In this document: in pieces, positions 18,836 through 28,351 of the stretch
How the letters are laid out: each line of letters begins with the position of its first letter
Numbering within the stretch: the first letter of the stretch is position 1
Assembly: GCA_000314955.1 (NCBI GenBank)
Contig: BAEM01000050.1
Span: forward strand, 1-64,000
Length of the DNA: 64,000 nt
Direction of reading: 5' to 3'
Origin: Paraglaciecola chathamensis S18K6
GTDB lineage: Bacteria; Pseudomonadota; Gammaproteobacteria; Enterobacterales; Alteromonadaceae
Notes under the pieces: generated by a model
What the model was told of the DNA's origin: nothing
Databases searched by the model: none
The model's input: the letters and a program-made list of their open reading frames with translations, nothing else
Translations under genes and position numbers: made by a program

Positions 18836-19042
18836 TTATTCAGGCTTAAATACGCCAATCACGTTTTCGCTTTGACGCGAGGCTTGGGTAACTTCTTTAT
18901 CGGTTTGGGTTTGTTGATAATGGCATTGCACGCATTCCATCTTTTCAACATTGTTCTCGAAATAAAGCATTAGGGTATCCATGCTTTTGCATTGAGGGCA
19001 GGTTGCTCCGGCGATAAAGCGCTTTTTAATTTTCGTAGTCAT
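18836..19042 (-). CDS. yheV: YheV family putative zinc-ribbon protein
   Basis: The 68-residue protein matches the YheV pattern. It opens with KKRFIAGATCPQCKSMDTLM, has a second cysteine pair in MECVQCHYQQT, and ends VIGVFKPE, close to the E. coli ending as I remember it. The four cysteines (CPQC and CVQC) probably bind zinc. The ATG at 19042 is preferred to the TTG at 19048. E. coli yheV lies in the same slyX/slyD-yheS neighbourhood. The function is unknown. Confidence 0.92.
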   Translation of the reverse strand: MTTKIKKRFIAGATCPQCKSMDTLMLYFENNVEKMECVQCHYQQTQTDKEVTQASRQSENVIGVFKPE

Positions 19043-19121
19043 AATCAAGAGGATTTCTTCGGTCTGTCATCTTGCTATCATACCGCAATCGACCGACTAT
19101 GTTATCCGTCAATAGGTATTC

Positions 19122-21059
19122 ATGATCCAAATTTCTGATTTATCCCTTATGCGTGGCAATAAAACCTTGCTACATGAAACCAATGCAGTGCTATACCCAG
19201 GGCATAAGGCAGGGCTTATCGGTGCCAATGGCTGTGGTAAATCCAGCCTGTTTGCGCTTATCCGCGGCGAACTTCACCCAGAGCAAGGCGAGTGTAATAT
19301 TCCCAGAGACTGGCAAGTGGTATCCGTTGCCCAAGAAACCCCAGCGGTTGAGCGTTCAGCGCTAGATTACGTCATTGATGGTGACAAGCTTTATCGGCGC
19401 TTACAGGCTGAATTAGCAGAGGCAGAAGCGGCCCATGACGGCGTTAAAATAGCCGCGTTACACGGCCAGTTAGATCATGCCGGAGCCTACGATATTGAGT
19501 CTCGCGCGGCCACAATACTGGCTGGTTTAGGCTTTGCTAATGAGGCTATATCACGTCCGGTAACTGCATTTTCAGGTGGTTGGCGTATGCGTTTGAACTT
19601 GGCTCAGGCACTGTTATGCCATTCAGACTTATTACTGCTTGATGAGCCCACTAACCACTTAGATTTAGACGCCGTTATTTGGCTTGAAAAATGGTTACAG
19701 CGCTACGCTGGCACTTTACTACTGATATCCCACGATAAGTCCTTTTTAGACAGTACAGTGAACGAAATCATCAGTGTTGAGCAGCAGCAACTGATCAGCT
19801 ACACGGGTAACTATGATGCGTTTGAGCGCCAGCGCGCCGAGCGTTTACGTTTGCAGAATCTGCAGTTCCAAAAACAACAAGACAAAATTGCCCATTTAGA
19901 GTCGTTTATTAATCGTTTTGGGGCCAAAGCCAGTAAAGCGAAACAAGCACAAAGCCGAGTAAAGCAGTTAGAGAAAATGGAAACCTTATTGCCTGCCCTT
20001 GCCGCTTCGCAGTTTAGTTTCGAATTTTTTATGCCGCCTAAATTACCTAACCCCTTGGTAAAAATGGAGCAAGTGCAATTAGGCTACGACGACACCATCA
20101 TTTTAGAAAAGCTGCACTTGAATTTAGTCCCTGGGAGCCGAATTGGATTGCTTGGGCGCAATGGTGCGGGTAAATCTACCCTGATAAAATTACTCGCTGG
20201 TGAAAAAGCACCTATGCAAGGGCTTTACGAAACCTCTGCGGGTTTGCGCATTGGCTATTTTGCTCAGCATCAATTGGAATACCTCAGGGCAGATGATTCC
20301 GCGCTAGCGCATATTCAGCGCCTAGACCCAAAAGCCACTGAACAAAGTTTGCGAGATTACTTGGGCGGCTTTGGCTTTAGAGGCGACGATGCTCTTGGGC
20401 GTGTGGCGCCTATGTCGGGTGGTGAAAAAGCGCGCTTAGTGTTAGCGCTAACTGTGTATCAAAAGCCTAATTTGTTGCTACTCGATGAGCCAACCAACCA
20501 TTTGGATTTAGACATGCGCCAAGCACTAAACATGGCGCTGCAAGGCTTTGAAGGGGCAATGGTGTTGGTGTCTCACGATCGTTACTTACTCACATCGGTT
20601 TGTGACGACTTTTATTTGGTGGATAACCAGCAAGTCACAATGTTCGATGGCGATTTAGATGACTATCGTGATTGGTTATTAAAATCAGACCGAGAGAAGC
20701 AATCGGCCGACAAACAGTCAGCCAATGCTGATGGTACTGATAAAAAAGAACCTAAGCTGGATCGTAAAAACATCAAACGCTTGGAAGCACAGTTCAGGCA
20801 AGAGACGCAATCTCTGCGTAAAACCGTTCAAACCCAAGAGAAAATAATGGCCGATCTTGAAGCTAAGCTTGAGTTAATAGAACAGCAAATGGCTGACCCA
20901 GATATTTATGACGCGGATAAAAAAGCCGAACTAAAAGCATTATTAGCCGACCAAGCAAGCTGCAAAATAGCCCAAGAAGAGGCTGAAATGTTGTGGCTCG
21001 ATGCCCAAGAGCAAATCGAAGCCAAGCAGGCAGAGTTTGATGCGCAGGTCGCGGTTTAA
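19122..21059 (+). CDS. yheS: ABC-F family ATPase YheS
   Basis: This soluble 645-residue protein has two ABC ATPase domains and no membrane domain, so it is a ribosome-associated ABC-F factor rather than a transporter. The first domain has Walker A GANGCGKSS, signature FSGGWRMRL and Walker B LLLLDEPTNHLDLD. The second has GRNGAGKST, MSGGEKARL and LLLLDEPTNHLDLD. The linker between them is rich in Lys and Gln, and a C-terminal coiled coil occupies about residues 545-640. Neighbours slyX and yheV support YheS over Uup. In E. coli it is followed by yheT and yheU, which here lie 32 kb away. Confidence 0.94.
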   Translation: MIQISDLSLMRGNKTLLHETNAVLYPGHKAGLIGANGCGKSSLFALIRGELHPEQGECNIPRDWQVVSVAQETPAVERSALDYVIDGDKLYRRLQAELAEAEAAHDGVKIAALHGQLDHAGAYDIESRAATILAGLGFANEAISRPVTAFSGGWRMRLNLAQALLCHSDLLLLDEPTNHLDLDAVIWLEKWLQRYAGTLLLISHDKSFLDSTVNEIISVEQQQLISYTGNYDAFERQRAERLRLQNLQFQKQQDKIAHLESFINRFGAKASKAKQAQSRVKQLEKMETLLPALAASQFSFEFFMPPKLPNPLVKMEQVQLGYDDTIILEKLHLNLVPGSRIGLLGRNGAGKSTLIKLLAGEKAPMQGLYETSAGLRIGYFAQHQLEYLRADDSALAHIQRLDPKATEQSLRDYLGGFGFRGDDALGRVAPMSGGEKARLVLALTVYQKPNLLLLDEPTNHLDLDMRQALNMALQGFEGAMVLVSHDRYLLTSVCDDFYLVDNQQVTMFDGDLDDYRDWLLKSDREKQSADKQSANADGTDKKEPKLDRKNIKRLEAQFRQETQSLRKTVQTQEKIMADLEAKLELIEQQMADPDIYDADKKAELKALLADQASCKIAQEEAEMLWLDAQEQIEAKQAEFDAQVAV

Positions 21060-21095
21060 TCAGCTGAACTTGCGTTAGAATAGAAGGAGAAACGG

Positions 21096-21653
21096 ATGAC
21101 TCACTCACTTGAAACCAACAGGCTAATATTGCGTAATTGGCTTGCGAGTGACTACGAGCCTTTCTACAACTTAAATTCTAATCCAGAGGCCATGCGCTAC
21201 TTCCCTGCGCTGTACACCCGGGAGCAAAGCAATAGCTTGGCTGATAAATGCCAAACGTTGATTCAGCAGCGAGGATGGGGTCTGTGGGCGCTAAGTAATA
21301 AAGCCGATAATGCTTTTATTGGGTTTGTAGGCCTACATACACCCAACGCAAACATGCCCTGTGCACCCTGTGTTGAAATAGGCTGGCGTTTGTTGCCTCA
21401 ATATTGGGGTAATGGATTTGCGACTGAAGGGGCGCACAAAGCCCTAGAATTTGCGTTTAAAGAATTGGCGTTGCCCGAGGTTGTTTCTTTTACTGCAAAG
21501 ACTAATCAGCCATCACGAGCGGTTATGCAGCGAATTGGCATGCACAACTCATTGAATAACTTCATGCATCCCGATATTCCCCCAAGCAACCCGTTAGCTG
21601 AGCATGTCTTGTATCAACTGACGCGAAATACTTGGTTTGATCAAAGCCGCTAA
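21096..21653 (+). CDS. GNAT acetyltransferase, RimJ/RimL type
   Basis: The 185-residue protein begins LETNRLILRNWLASDYEPFY, typical of the RimJ/RimL branch. It carries motif A in EIGWRLLPQYWGNGFATEGA and motif B in SFTAKTNQPSRAVMQRIGM. Members acetylate N-termini of ribosomal proteins or other amines; the target is not predictable here. AGAAGGAGA precedes the ATG. It is convergent with the LysR gene, with 4 bp between the stops. Confidence 0.87.
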   Translation: MTHSLETNRLILRNWLASDYEPFYNLNSNPEAMRYFPALYTREQSNSLADKCQTLIQQRGWGLWALSNKADNAFIGFVGLHTPNANMPCAPCVEIGWRLLPQYWGNGFATEGAHKALEFAFKELALPEVVSFTAKTNQPSRAVMQRIGMHNSLNNFMHPDIPPSNPLAEHVLYQLTRNTWFDQSR

Positions 21654-21657
21654 AGCG

Positions 21658-22554
21658 TCATGTGAGCGGTTGGTTAATCGGCTGATATAAGAGTTGTGCA
21701 AACGTACTCGCTGCGGGGGAAGAAGGTCTCTCGCGGTATCGCAACTGATACAAAGGGCGTGACAGCATTTTACTGTTTCTGGTCGAGATCACTTTTAGCT
21801 TTTTCAATTGGATCAGATCCTCGGTAACCACTTGAGGTAATAACGCTACCCCCATGCCTTGCGTCACCGCGCGGGCAATTGCTTCGTTACTGCCCAATTG
21901 CATGCTGTCATTCACTGTTATGCCTTGCTTGGCCAATAAGGTAAACGACATTTGCCGAGTACCCGACCCCGGCTCTCGTAGCAACCAGCGCTGCTTACTT
22001 AACCATTTTGCTTTATCGCCTTCGACAGTCAGAGAGCTTGGGATCACTATGCTCATTGGGTCATCTTGCCAATGTTGACTACTTATGTGTGAGTCACTTG
22101 CATCACCTTCGACCAAAGCCAGGTCGATGGTGCAGGCAAGTAGGGCTTGTTCAATTTGCGCTGTGTTGGCGACTTGTACTTCTACTTTAATATGTGGGTA
22201 CTGTTGGTTGAATCGCGCTAAATACGGTGCCAGCCAATAACCCGCTATTGTGGTGCTTGCCCCTAACACTAACGTGCCTTGTTTCAATCCTGTGCGCGCT
22301 CTTACGTCTTCAAGTGCAGCTTGCTCTATGGCAAATATGCTTCTTGCATGATTAAACAAGCTCTGGCCGCCTTCAGTTAACGCTAATTTTTTGCCTCTGG
22401 CTGCTCGGGCGATTAACTGCATACCTAACTGATGCTCAAGTTCCTTTAACGCTTTTGAAACAGCAGGTTGACTAATAAACAAGGCATCGGCCGCTTGGGA
22501 GAAACTGCCTAGCTGAGCAACGCTATGAAATACCCGAAGCGCATGTAAATTCAT
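21658..22554 (-). CDS. LysR family regulator (YeiE-like)
   Basis: The 298-residue protein has the N-terminal LysR winged helix (LHALRVFHSVAQLGSFSQAA, ISQPAVSKALKELEHQLGMQ) and the periplasmic-binding-like effector domain (about 90-295). It is divergent from a YeiH-type transporter gene across 119 bp. This is the arrangement of E. coli yeiE-yeiH, so it probably controls that gene from the shared intergenic region. A sulfite- or anion-related effector is inferred from that pairing only. Confidence 0.9.
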   Translation of the reverse strand: MNLHALRVFHSVAQLGSFSQAADALFISQPAVSKALKELEHQLGMQLIARAARGKKLALTEGGQSLFNHARSIFAIEQAALEDVRARTGLKQGTLVLGASTTIAGYWLAPYLARFNQQYPHIKVEVQVANTAQIEQALLACTIDLALVEGDASDSHISSQHWQDDPMSIVIPSSLTVEGDKAKWLSKQRWLLREPGSGTRQMSFTLLAKQGITVNDSMQLGSNEAIARAVTQGMGVALLPQVVTEDLIQLKKLKVISTRNSKMLSRPLYQLRYRERPSSPAASTFAQLLYQPINQPLT

Positions 22555-22673
22555 ATTAATTAACCTGTGGTTATCAATGCATGATTTTAATGTATTGGAG
22601 TTATATTTTGCCGATGCCTATCATCAAGTCAACTTTTAATAGACGTAGCAAACCCAGCGATAGGAGCAGCTTT

Positions 22674-23771
22674 ATGTACAGTGCAGTTAAGCGTTTTTTC
22701 ATTACGGGCCCGCAAGGAAAATCCCAGCAAAGCGGACATTTTAATGATTCTCGCTGGTGGCTAGGTTTAGTGCTGGTTACGGCTACCGCGTTCGTTGCCA
22801 CCTACCTGAGTCATGTTCCATTTATTCAGCGAACAGGGTTAAGCTCTTTAACCATCGGGATCGTGCTGGGTATTATTGTTGGTAATACTCTTTTTTCACG
22901 GGTAGCCGTGCATACTGATGTCGGTGTTGATTACGCTAAAAGTACATTGCTTAAAGCCGGTGTTGTGTTGTTTGGGTTCCGTATTACCTTTGCCCAAGTA
23001 GCAGGCGTGGGCTGGCAAGGTCTAGTCACTGACATGGCCATGCTGGGCTTAACCTTCTGGCTGGCAGTGCAACTGGGTAAACGTGTTTTCAAACTAGACG
23101 AACAAACCACCATACTTATTGGTGCTGGTAGTTCAATTTGCGGCGCAGCCGCAGTCATGGCCACTGAGCCCGTGGTAAAGGCTCAAGCGCATAAAGTGTC
23201 TGTTGCGGTCGCCACTGTGGTGGTGTTTGGCACCTTAAGTATGTTTTTTTATCCACTTGCTTATGGTTACTTAGGGTTAAGTGAACATGCCTACGGAATT
23301 TTTGCTGGCTCAACCATTCATGAAGTGGCGCAAGTCGTAGCGGCAGGTAGTGCGATTAGCCCTGAAGCTGCAAATGTGGCCGTGATTGAAAAAATGCTAC
23401 GAGTTATGATGCTTGCACCTTTTTTAGTGTTGTTATCAGTGTGGCAAAACAAAAAACACGCTAAAACGTTATCAGTAAACGAAGCTGGCAAAACAGCTAA
23501 AAGCAACATCATGATCCCTTGGTTTGCTGTGTTATTTATTGTGGCTAGTGGCATCAATTCGGCTCAAGTCATCCCAGCCCAGGTAACCGAAAAAGTAGTG
23601 CATTTAGACGGTATTTTACTCACCATCGCAATGGTGGCACTGGGCCTACGCACCCATATGGGCGCAATTCGCCAAGCCGGGCTAAAGCCCTTGCTATTAG
23701 CAGGCTGCTTGTTTTTATTTCTCACCCTTGGTGGCTACGGGATAAATGTGGCGATAGCGCAGTGGTTGTAG
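22674..23771 (+). CDS. YeiH family putative sulfate/anion exporter
   Basis: The 365-residue inner-membrane protein has about ten hydrophobic segments and the family signatures GVVLFGFRITFAQVAGVGW, ILIGAGSSICGAAAVMATEP and STIHEVAQVVAAGSAIS. The frame is open from 22581, but the start is placed at 22674 because a good AGGAGC ribosome site lies 7 bases before that ATG and the upstream residues look non-coding. It is regulated probably by the divergent LysR gene. Substrate export of sulfite or sulfate is a family-level guess. Confidence 0.88.
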   Translation: MYSAVKRFFITGPQGKSQQSGHFNDSRWWLGLVLVTATAFVATYLSHVPFIQRTGLSSLTIGIVLGIIVGNTLFSRVAVHTDVGVDYAKSTLLKAGVVLFGFRITFAQVAGVGWQGLVTDMAMLGLTFWLAVQLGKRVFKLDEQTTILIGAGSSICGAAAVMATEPVVKAQAHKVSVAVATVVVFGTLSMFFYPLAYGYLGLSEHAYGIFAGSTIHEVAQVVAAGSAISPEAANVAVIEKMLRVMMLAPFLVLLSVWQNKKHAKTLSVNEAGKTAKSNIMIPWFAVLFIVASGINSAQVIPAQVTEKVVHLDGILLTIAMVALGLRTHMGAIRQAGLKPLLLAGCLFLFLTLGGYGINVAIAQWL

Positions 23772-23790
23772 TGTGAAAGGTGAGTATGAA

Positions 23791-23835
23791 AAAGCCACAC
23801 TTTAATCCTATTTATTATGGTTAAAGTGCGGCTTT
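23791..23835. terminator. Bidirectional terminator between yeiH and the GH92 operon
   Basis: Two 15-base arms (23791-23805, 23821-23835) pair with one mismatch on the plus strand, which becomes a G-U pair on the minus strand, around a 15-base loop. T runs lie on both sides. It ends the leftward mannosidase operon 9 bp past the last stop and probably yeiH as well. Confidence 0.85.
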
Positions 23836-23843
23836 AGTACGGA

Positions 23844-26117
23844 TTACTGACCGCGTAATCGTAAGTCGGCACCTTGAGTCAATTGCTGGTGAGTTACAAA
23901 GCCATTGTTGAGCCGATTGCCGTCAAGAGACGGTGTATTCTGCTGTTTTTCTAACGGGCTTATAGATAAGGTTTTACCTGCATAATAGGCTGGGTTTAAA
24001 TGAATAGTCACTTTGTCAAACGCAGTGCTCGTTGTTGCATAGTTCATGTCACCTGGCGACACAGGGTAAATGCCTAATAAGCTAAAGACTAGCCAGGCTG
24101 ACATAGTGCCCGCATCGTCATTGCCAGGAAGCCCTGCGGGTTGGTTGGTGAAGTACTTGCTAATCAGCCTAGTGATATGCTGCGCTGTGTTGTGTTCCTG
24201 TCCTGCTACGTAATTGTATAAGTAGGGGTAGGTGATATCTGGCTCGTTGCCCATATCAAAATTGTTGCTAGCAAACGTCGCGTTTAGCGCTTCAATAAAG
24301 GCACTGTCGCCGCCATTTAAGGCAATTAAACCCGGCATATCAAAGGGCACATAAAAACGGTAATTCCATGCGTTTCCTTCTATGTAGCCAGGAGCGGGTT
24401 CGAAGTTGCGGCCTAACTCGGGATCATAAGGTGTTAGCCATTCACCATTGCGTTGTTTGGGGCGCAGCATGCCTGTGCTTTTATCAAATAATTTTTTATA
24501 GCCCTGGGCTTGTGCTAAGTATTTTTTGGCGGCTTGGTTGTGTCCTAGCTGCTTTGCTAGCTGACCTAAGGCGAAGTCGGCTACGTAATACTCAAGGCTG
24601 GTAGACACACTTCCATCATAGGGCTCTTCATCATCAACAGGTACATACCCCAAATTCAGATAGTCAGCGTTTTCAGGACGAATAGGGTTATTATGCTTTG
24701 TTTCAACAGACTTTTTCATGGCTGCGTAAGCCAGCTCAACATTAAAGGTTTGCACGCCGCGCAAGTAGGTATCGGCAATCATGGCTGTGGCTGGGTCGCC
24801 GACCATGGTTTGCGTTTCCATGCTAAGTAACTCCCACTTGGGTAACCAACCACTTTCTTGGTACATCGCAAGGGCAGAGCCGACCATCTGAGATTGAATT
24901 TCTGGGTACACCAGACTCAGCAGAGGATGTAGGTTACGGCTGGTATCCCACAATGAATACACGGAATAACGGTTTTTCCCGTGAGTGTTACCGACTTTAG
25001 TGCTGTGTTGTTGGCTCATTATTGGGTACTCACCGTTTACATCTTGAATGATACTAGGGTGAATTAAACTGTGATACAGGCCAGTATAAAGCAGCGTTTT
25101 GTTATGCTCACTACCTTGTACTTCAATGCGCGAGAGTAAGCTATTCCAAGCGTCTTGGGCGTCTTTTCGAGTGTGTTCAAAGGCAAAATCGGGCTGTTCC
25201 GCGTTTAGGTTCTGCCTTGCGTTTTCGATGCTAACGTAAGAAATACCTACCTTGACTTCAACTTGCTCGTTGGCCTGTGTATCAAAACGCATGTAGGCAC
25301 CGATATTGTCACCGCTCATGACGCGCTGATAATTCGGGTACGGCTTGATGCTGTTATTGTGCTGCATCCATTCGCCTTCCACCCCTGTGAATTCAGGCAT
25401 TTTCTTGAACGTGCCCAAGGTTTTGGCTGGTTTACTAAAACGTGCTACGAAATACACAGGGCGCACGTCTTGGGGGTTATAGCAAAACGTTCCCACTGTA
25501 CGAGAGCCTTCAATCTCATTGTTGGATACAACCCTGAGGGAGCCGCCCGTTTCGTTGGTTAACCCCAACCCTAAATTCACAATGATATTGCTTTTGCCCG
25601 CGGGAAATGTGTACCGGCTTAGGCCCGTACGTAACGTGCTGGTGGTTTCAGCCTTGATGCCATATTTGTCGAGTGTGGTTCGGTAGTAGCCCGGACTTGC
25701 TTGCTCGTCAGAATAGGTTGAGCCGTACTTTTGGGCGTCTAGTTCCAAATTGCCGGCGGTGGGCATGATATTAATTACCCCTAACTCTGGGCAGCCCACA
25801 CCGCTTAAATTCACATGAGTAAAACCTGTTAAAAATTTATTTTCGTGAATATATACTCGGGAATTCCACGCGGCGTCTTTTTCAAATTCATTAAGCTTTT
25901 TGTGTTCGAATGCAACGTTAAAGGGCGCCACAGATGTGAGCGCGTGGGGATACTGAGCCCCTGGGTGAGTCGCACCAAAATTAGACGTGCCGATAAATGG
26001 ATTCACATATTCAGCTGGTGTTTTTTCTGCTGTTTTAGCTGTAGCACAGCCGCTACAGGCTAAGCTGAAAGCCCCGAATGCCACGCTGATTAATGCCTTG
26101 TTACTTAGAGTATTCAT
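23844..26117 (-). CDS. GH92 exo-alpha-mannosidase lipoprotein (variant MGNEP motif)
   Basis: The 757-residue protein has a lipoprotein signal (ACSGC then Ala-Thr, which predicts the outer membrane) and the two-domain GH92 fold. Family landmarks are YVNPFIGTSNFGATHPGAQY and DEQASPGYYRTTLDKYG. The probable general acid is Glu at about residue 580 in EGNAWNYRFY, and a catalytic aspartate region PGNDDAGTMSAW lies at about 667. Where two paralogues in this locus have HGNEP, this one has MGNEP (DMGNEPDITYPYLY), so its leaving-group specificity may differ. Its ATG overlaps the stop of the upstream GH92 gene (ATGA). It is the last gene of the leftward operon. Confidence 0.93.
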   Translation of the reverse strand: MNTLSNKALISVAFGAFSLACSGCATAKTAEKTPAEYVNPFIGTSNFGATHPGAQYPHALTSVAPFNVAFEHKKLNEFEKDAAWNSRVYIHENKFLTGFTHVNLSGVGCPELGVINIMPTAGNLELDAQKYGSTYSDEQASPGYYRTTLDKYGIKAETTSTLRTGLSRYTFPAGKSNIIVNLGLGLTNETGGSLRVVSNNEIEGSRTVGTFCYNPQDVRPVYFVARFSKPAKTLGTFKKMPEFTGVEGEWMQHNNSIKPYPNYQRVMSGDNIGAYMRFDTQANEQVEVKVGISYVSIENARQNLNAEQPDFAFEHTRKDAQDAWNSLLSRIEVQGSEHNKTLLYTGLYHSLIHPSIIQDVNGEYPIMSQQHSTKVGNTHGKNRYSVYSLWDTSRNLHPLLSLVYPEIQSQMVGSALAMYQESGWLPKWELLSMETQTMVGDPATAMIADTYLRGVQTFNVELAYAAMKKSVETKHNNPIRPENADYLNLGYVPVDDEEPYDGSVSTSLEYYVADFALGQLAKQLGHNQAAKKYLAQAQGYKKLFDKSTGMLRPKQRNGEWLTPYDPELGRNFEPAPGYIEGNAWNYRFYVPFDMPGLIALNGGDSAFIEALNATFASNNFDMGNEPDITYPYLYNYVAGQEHNTAQHITRLISKYFTNQPAGLPGNDDAGTMSAWLVFSLLGIYPVSPGDMNYATTSTAFDKVTIHLNPAYYAGKTLSISPLEKQQNTPSLDGNRLNNGFVTHQQLTQGADLRLRGQ

Positions 26118-28336
26118 TTTGGCTCGGCCCCCATCTCAAATACTATACTGCCGCCGGCTAATATATCGCTATGCTGGATAAAAAATTGCTGCAAAGGCTG
26201 ACCATTCAAGCTTACGCTTTGAACATACACATTCTCTTTAGATTGATTAAGTGCTTGCACACTAAAGGTATTACCATTTTCTAAATGGATCTTGGCCGAA
26301 GACACTTCTGGGCTGCCCAGCACGTATTCTCCAGAAACCGGATTGACAGGATAAAAGCCTAATGCACTAAATAGATACCAAGCTGACATTTGGCCGGCAT
26401 CTTCATTGCCCGACAAGCCATCCGGGGCGGTATGGTATAGCTCGTCCATGACTTGGCGTACGTATTTTTGTGTTTTGTAACCCTTGCCAACGTATTGGTA
26501 TAAATAAGGCACATGGTGACTGGGTTCGTTTCCATGTACGTACTGACCAATATAGCCAGATATCCATTCGGGGAATTCCCCAACGGTTTGCTCGGCCTCG
26601 AACATAGCATCCAGTTGAGCTTCAAACGGCGCCGCACCGCCCATAATATCAATTAACCCAGTAACATCTTGTGGCACAAAGAAGCTGTATTGCCATGCGT
26701 TGGCCTCGCAGTAGTCCTCTGGATGGTAGGCATTCGGGTCGAAATCACGGCGAAACTCACCGTTTACGCTTTTGGCACGCATAAATTCGCTTTGTGGGTC
26801 GAACAGATTACGATAGTTTTGTCCCCGTGATTGATACGTTTGATAAACCTCATTTTCACCTAACGAGCTAGCCAACTGAGCAATCGCCCAATCATCAAAG
26901 GCGTATTCCAAGGTTAGCGATACATTCCAACTACGCTCTTCAAATGGCACATAGCCTAATGCTTGATAACTCTTTAAACCGAACTCGTTTTGGGTGGCGC
27001 TTTGCATAGCAGCTGCGAGTACTTCTTCTCCACTGGCGTCTAGCAGGCCTTTGAAATAGGCATCGATAAGCACAGGTACGCTGTGGTAACCCATCATCAT
27101 GTCCGTTTCATTGCCTTGGAAGTTCCAAACGGGTAGGCGACCTGCCACATCGTAATGTGCCATGATCGAGGCCATGAGCTCTCGGGCGCGCGCGGGCTCT
27201 ACGATGGTTTTCCATGGGTGTAAGGCGCGAAATGTGTCCCATAGCGAGAAAAATTCGTATCTAGGGTATTGCTCACTTTTGTGAATATTGCCGTCGGGAC
27301 CTTTATATTCTCCGTTACTATCCGAAAATACCCTCGGCGCTAACGCAGTGTGATACATGGCAGTGTAGAACTGAGTCATGTCGTCTTTGTCTGCAGTTAT
27401 TTCGACTCGGCTTAGTTGTTCACGCCATGCTTGTTGAGCAAGATTTTTTACTTGAGAGAAACTACTTTCTACGCCTTCTGCTAATAGATTCTGTTTAGCA
27501 TTCTCAATACTAACTGAGCTGATTGCGGTGCGCACAGTAACAAGCTTTTTGCTGTTTGACCCGGTAAAATCAAAATCGAATTCCGCCGCTATATTTTCAC
27601 CAGAGGCTGATTGCTCTTGGCTTGTCACTCCGTTTGTGTTCAAGGTATAGCGATCAATAGGATGTGAAAATTGACTGTAAAAGAACACGCGCTGATCGCT
27701 AGCCCAGCCAGTGGATTTACGGTAACCAGCGATGGTTTTTGGACCAATCACTTGAATGTGGGTATCTAGTGTTTTATCCCAATTGCGACTGTAACCTAAA
27801 TCGACGCGCACCACGCCCTCGAGGGCATCATCGGCAAACTGGTATTTCTGAAAACCGGAGCGAAGCCCTGCGGTTAGCTCTACATTCACCCCGTAGTCAT
27901 CTAAAAATACTTGATAATACCCAGGCGATGCTTGCTCATTTTGATGGCTAAAACGCGCGACAATCGTGCCATCTTCGGGGCCACCTTCGGTTTTTTCCCG
28001 ATGAAAAGGGCGGGTTAAAGGCATAAACGATATGTCGTACAAATCACCGGCACCTGTGCCAGATAAATGTGTATGACTAAAGCCAGCAATGATGTTGTCT
28101 GGATAAAAGTAACCGGAAATCCAATCCCAGCCGGTGCGCCCATTGTCAGGGCTTAATTGCACCATACCGTAAGGCACCGTTGCACCTGGATAAGTTTTGC
28201 CTTTGCCGTCAGTGCCAATGAAAGGGTCTACATAATCCAAAGGATTAACGGCGGCATTGTTTTGGATGGTCGTTGGCGCCTGCTCAGTGCAAGCGCATAG
28301 CGCCAGTACTGTGGCACTTAATATCAATTTTTTCAT
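26114..28336 (-). CDS. GH92 exo-alpha-mannosidase lipoprotein (HGNEP motif)
   Basis: The 740-residue protein has lipobox ALCAC followed by Thr-Glu, so it is likely exported and lipid-anchored at the outer membrane. It shows GH92 motifs DYVDPFIGTDGKGKTYPGAT, GFSHTHLSGTGAGDLYD, FFSLWDTFRALHP and EANAWQYSFFVP (probable general acid Glu about 543). HGNEPSHHVPYLY follows at about 600 and SGNEDAGQMSAWYLF (base Asp about 645). This pattern is the common one in alpha-1,2-mannosidases of the family, so removal of alpha-1,2-mannose is the best guess. It starts 15 bp after the isomerase gene and is coupled to the next GH92 gene by a 4-base overlap. Confidence 0.94.
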   Translation of the reverse strand: MKKLILSATVLALCACTEQAPTTIQNNAAVNPLDYVDPFIGTDGKGKTYPGATVPYGMVQLSPDNGRTGWDWISGYFYPDNIIAGFSHTHLSGTGAGDLYDISFMPLTRPFHREKTEGGPEDGTIVARFSHQNEQASPGYYQVFLDDYGVNVELTAGLRSGFQKYQFADDALEGVVRVDLGYSRNWDKTLDTHIQVIGPKTIAGYRKSTGWASDQRVFFYSQFSHPIDRYTLNTNGVTSQEQSASGENIAAEFDFDFTGSNSKKLVTVRTAISSVSIENAKQNLLAEGVESSFSQVKNLAQQAWREQLSRVEITADKDDMTQFYTAMYHTALAPRVFSDSNGEYKGPDGNIHKSEQYPRYEFFSLWDTFRALHPWKTIVEPARARELMASIMAHYDVAGRLPVWNFQGNETDMMMGYHSVPVLIDAYFKGLLDASGEEVLAAAMQSATQNEFGLKSYQALGYVPFEERSWNVSLTLEYAFDDWAIAQLASSLGENEVYQTYQSRGQNYRNLFDPQSEFMRAKSVNGEFRRDFDPNAYHPEDYCEANAWQYSFFVPQDVTGLIDIMGGAAPFEAQLDAMFEAEQTVGEFPEWISGYIGQYVHGNEPSHHVPYLYQYVGKGYKTQKYVRQVMDELYHTAPDGLSGNEDAGQMSAWYLFSALGFYPVNPVSGEYVLGSPEVSSAKIHLENGNTFSVQALNQSKENVYVQSVSLNGQPLQQFFIQHSDILAGGSIVFEMGAEPK

Positions 28337-28351
28337 TATGCTGGTATCCGA

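Noticed and set aside
22581-22673. N-terminal extension of the YeiH protein from 22581
   Set aside because: A strong AGGAGC site marks the ATG at 22674, and the extra residues lie in the shared regulatory region with the LysR gene.
24368-24604. Possible frameshift or pseudogene in the GH92 cluster
   Set aside because: All four GH92 frames run full length with intact catalytic segments; the open frames on the other strand are incidental.
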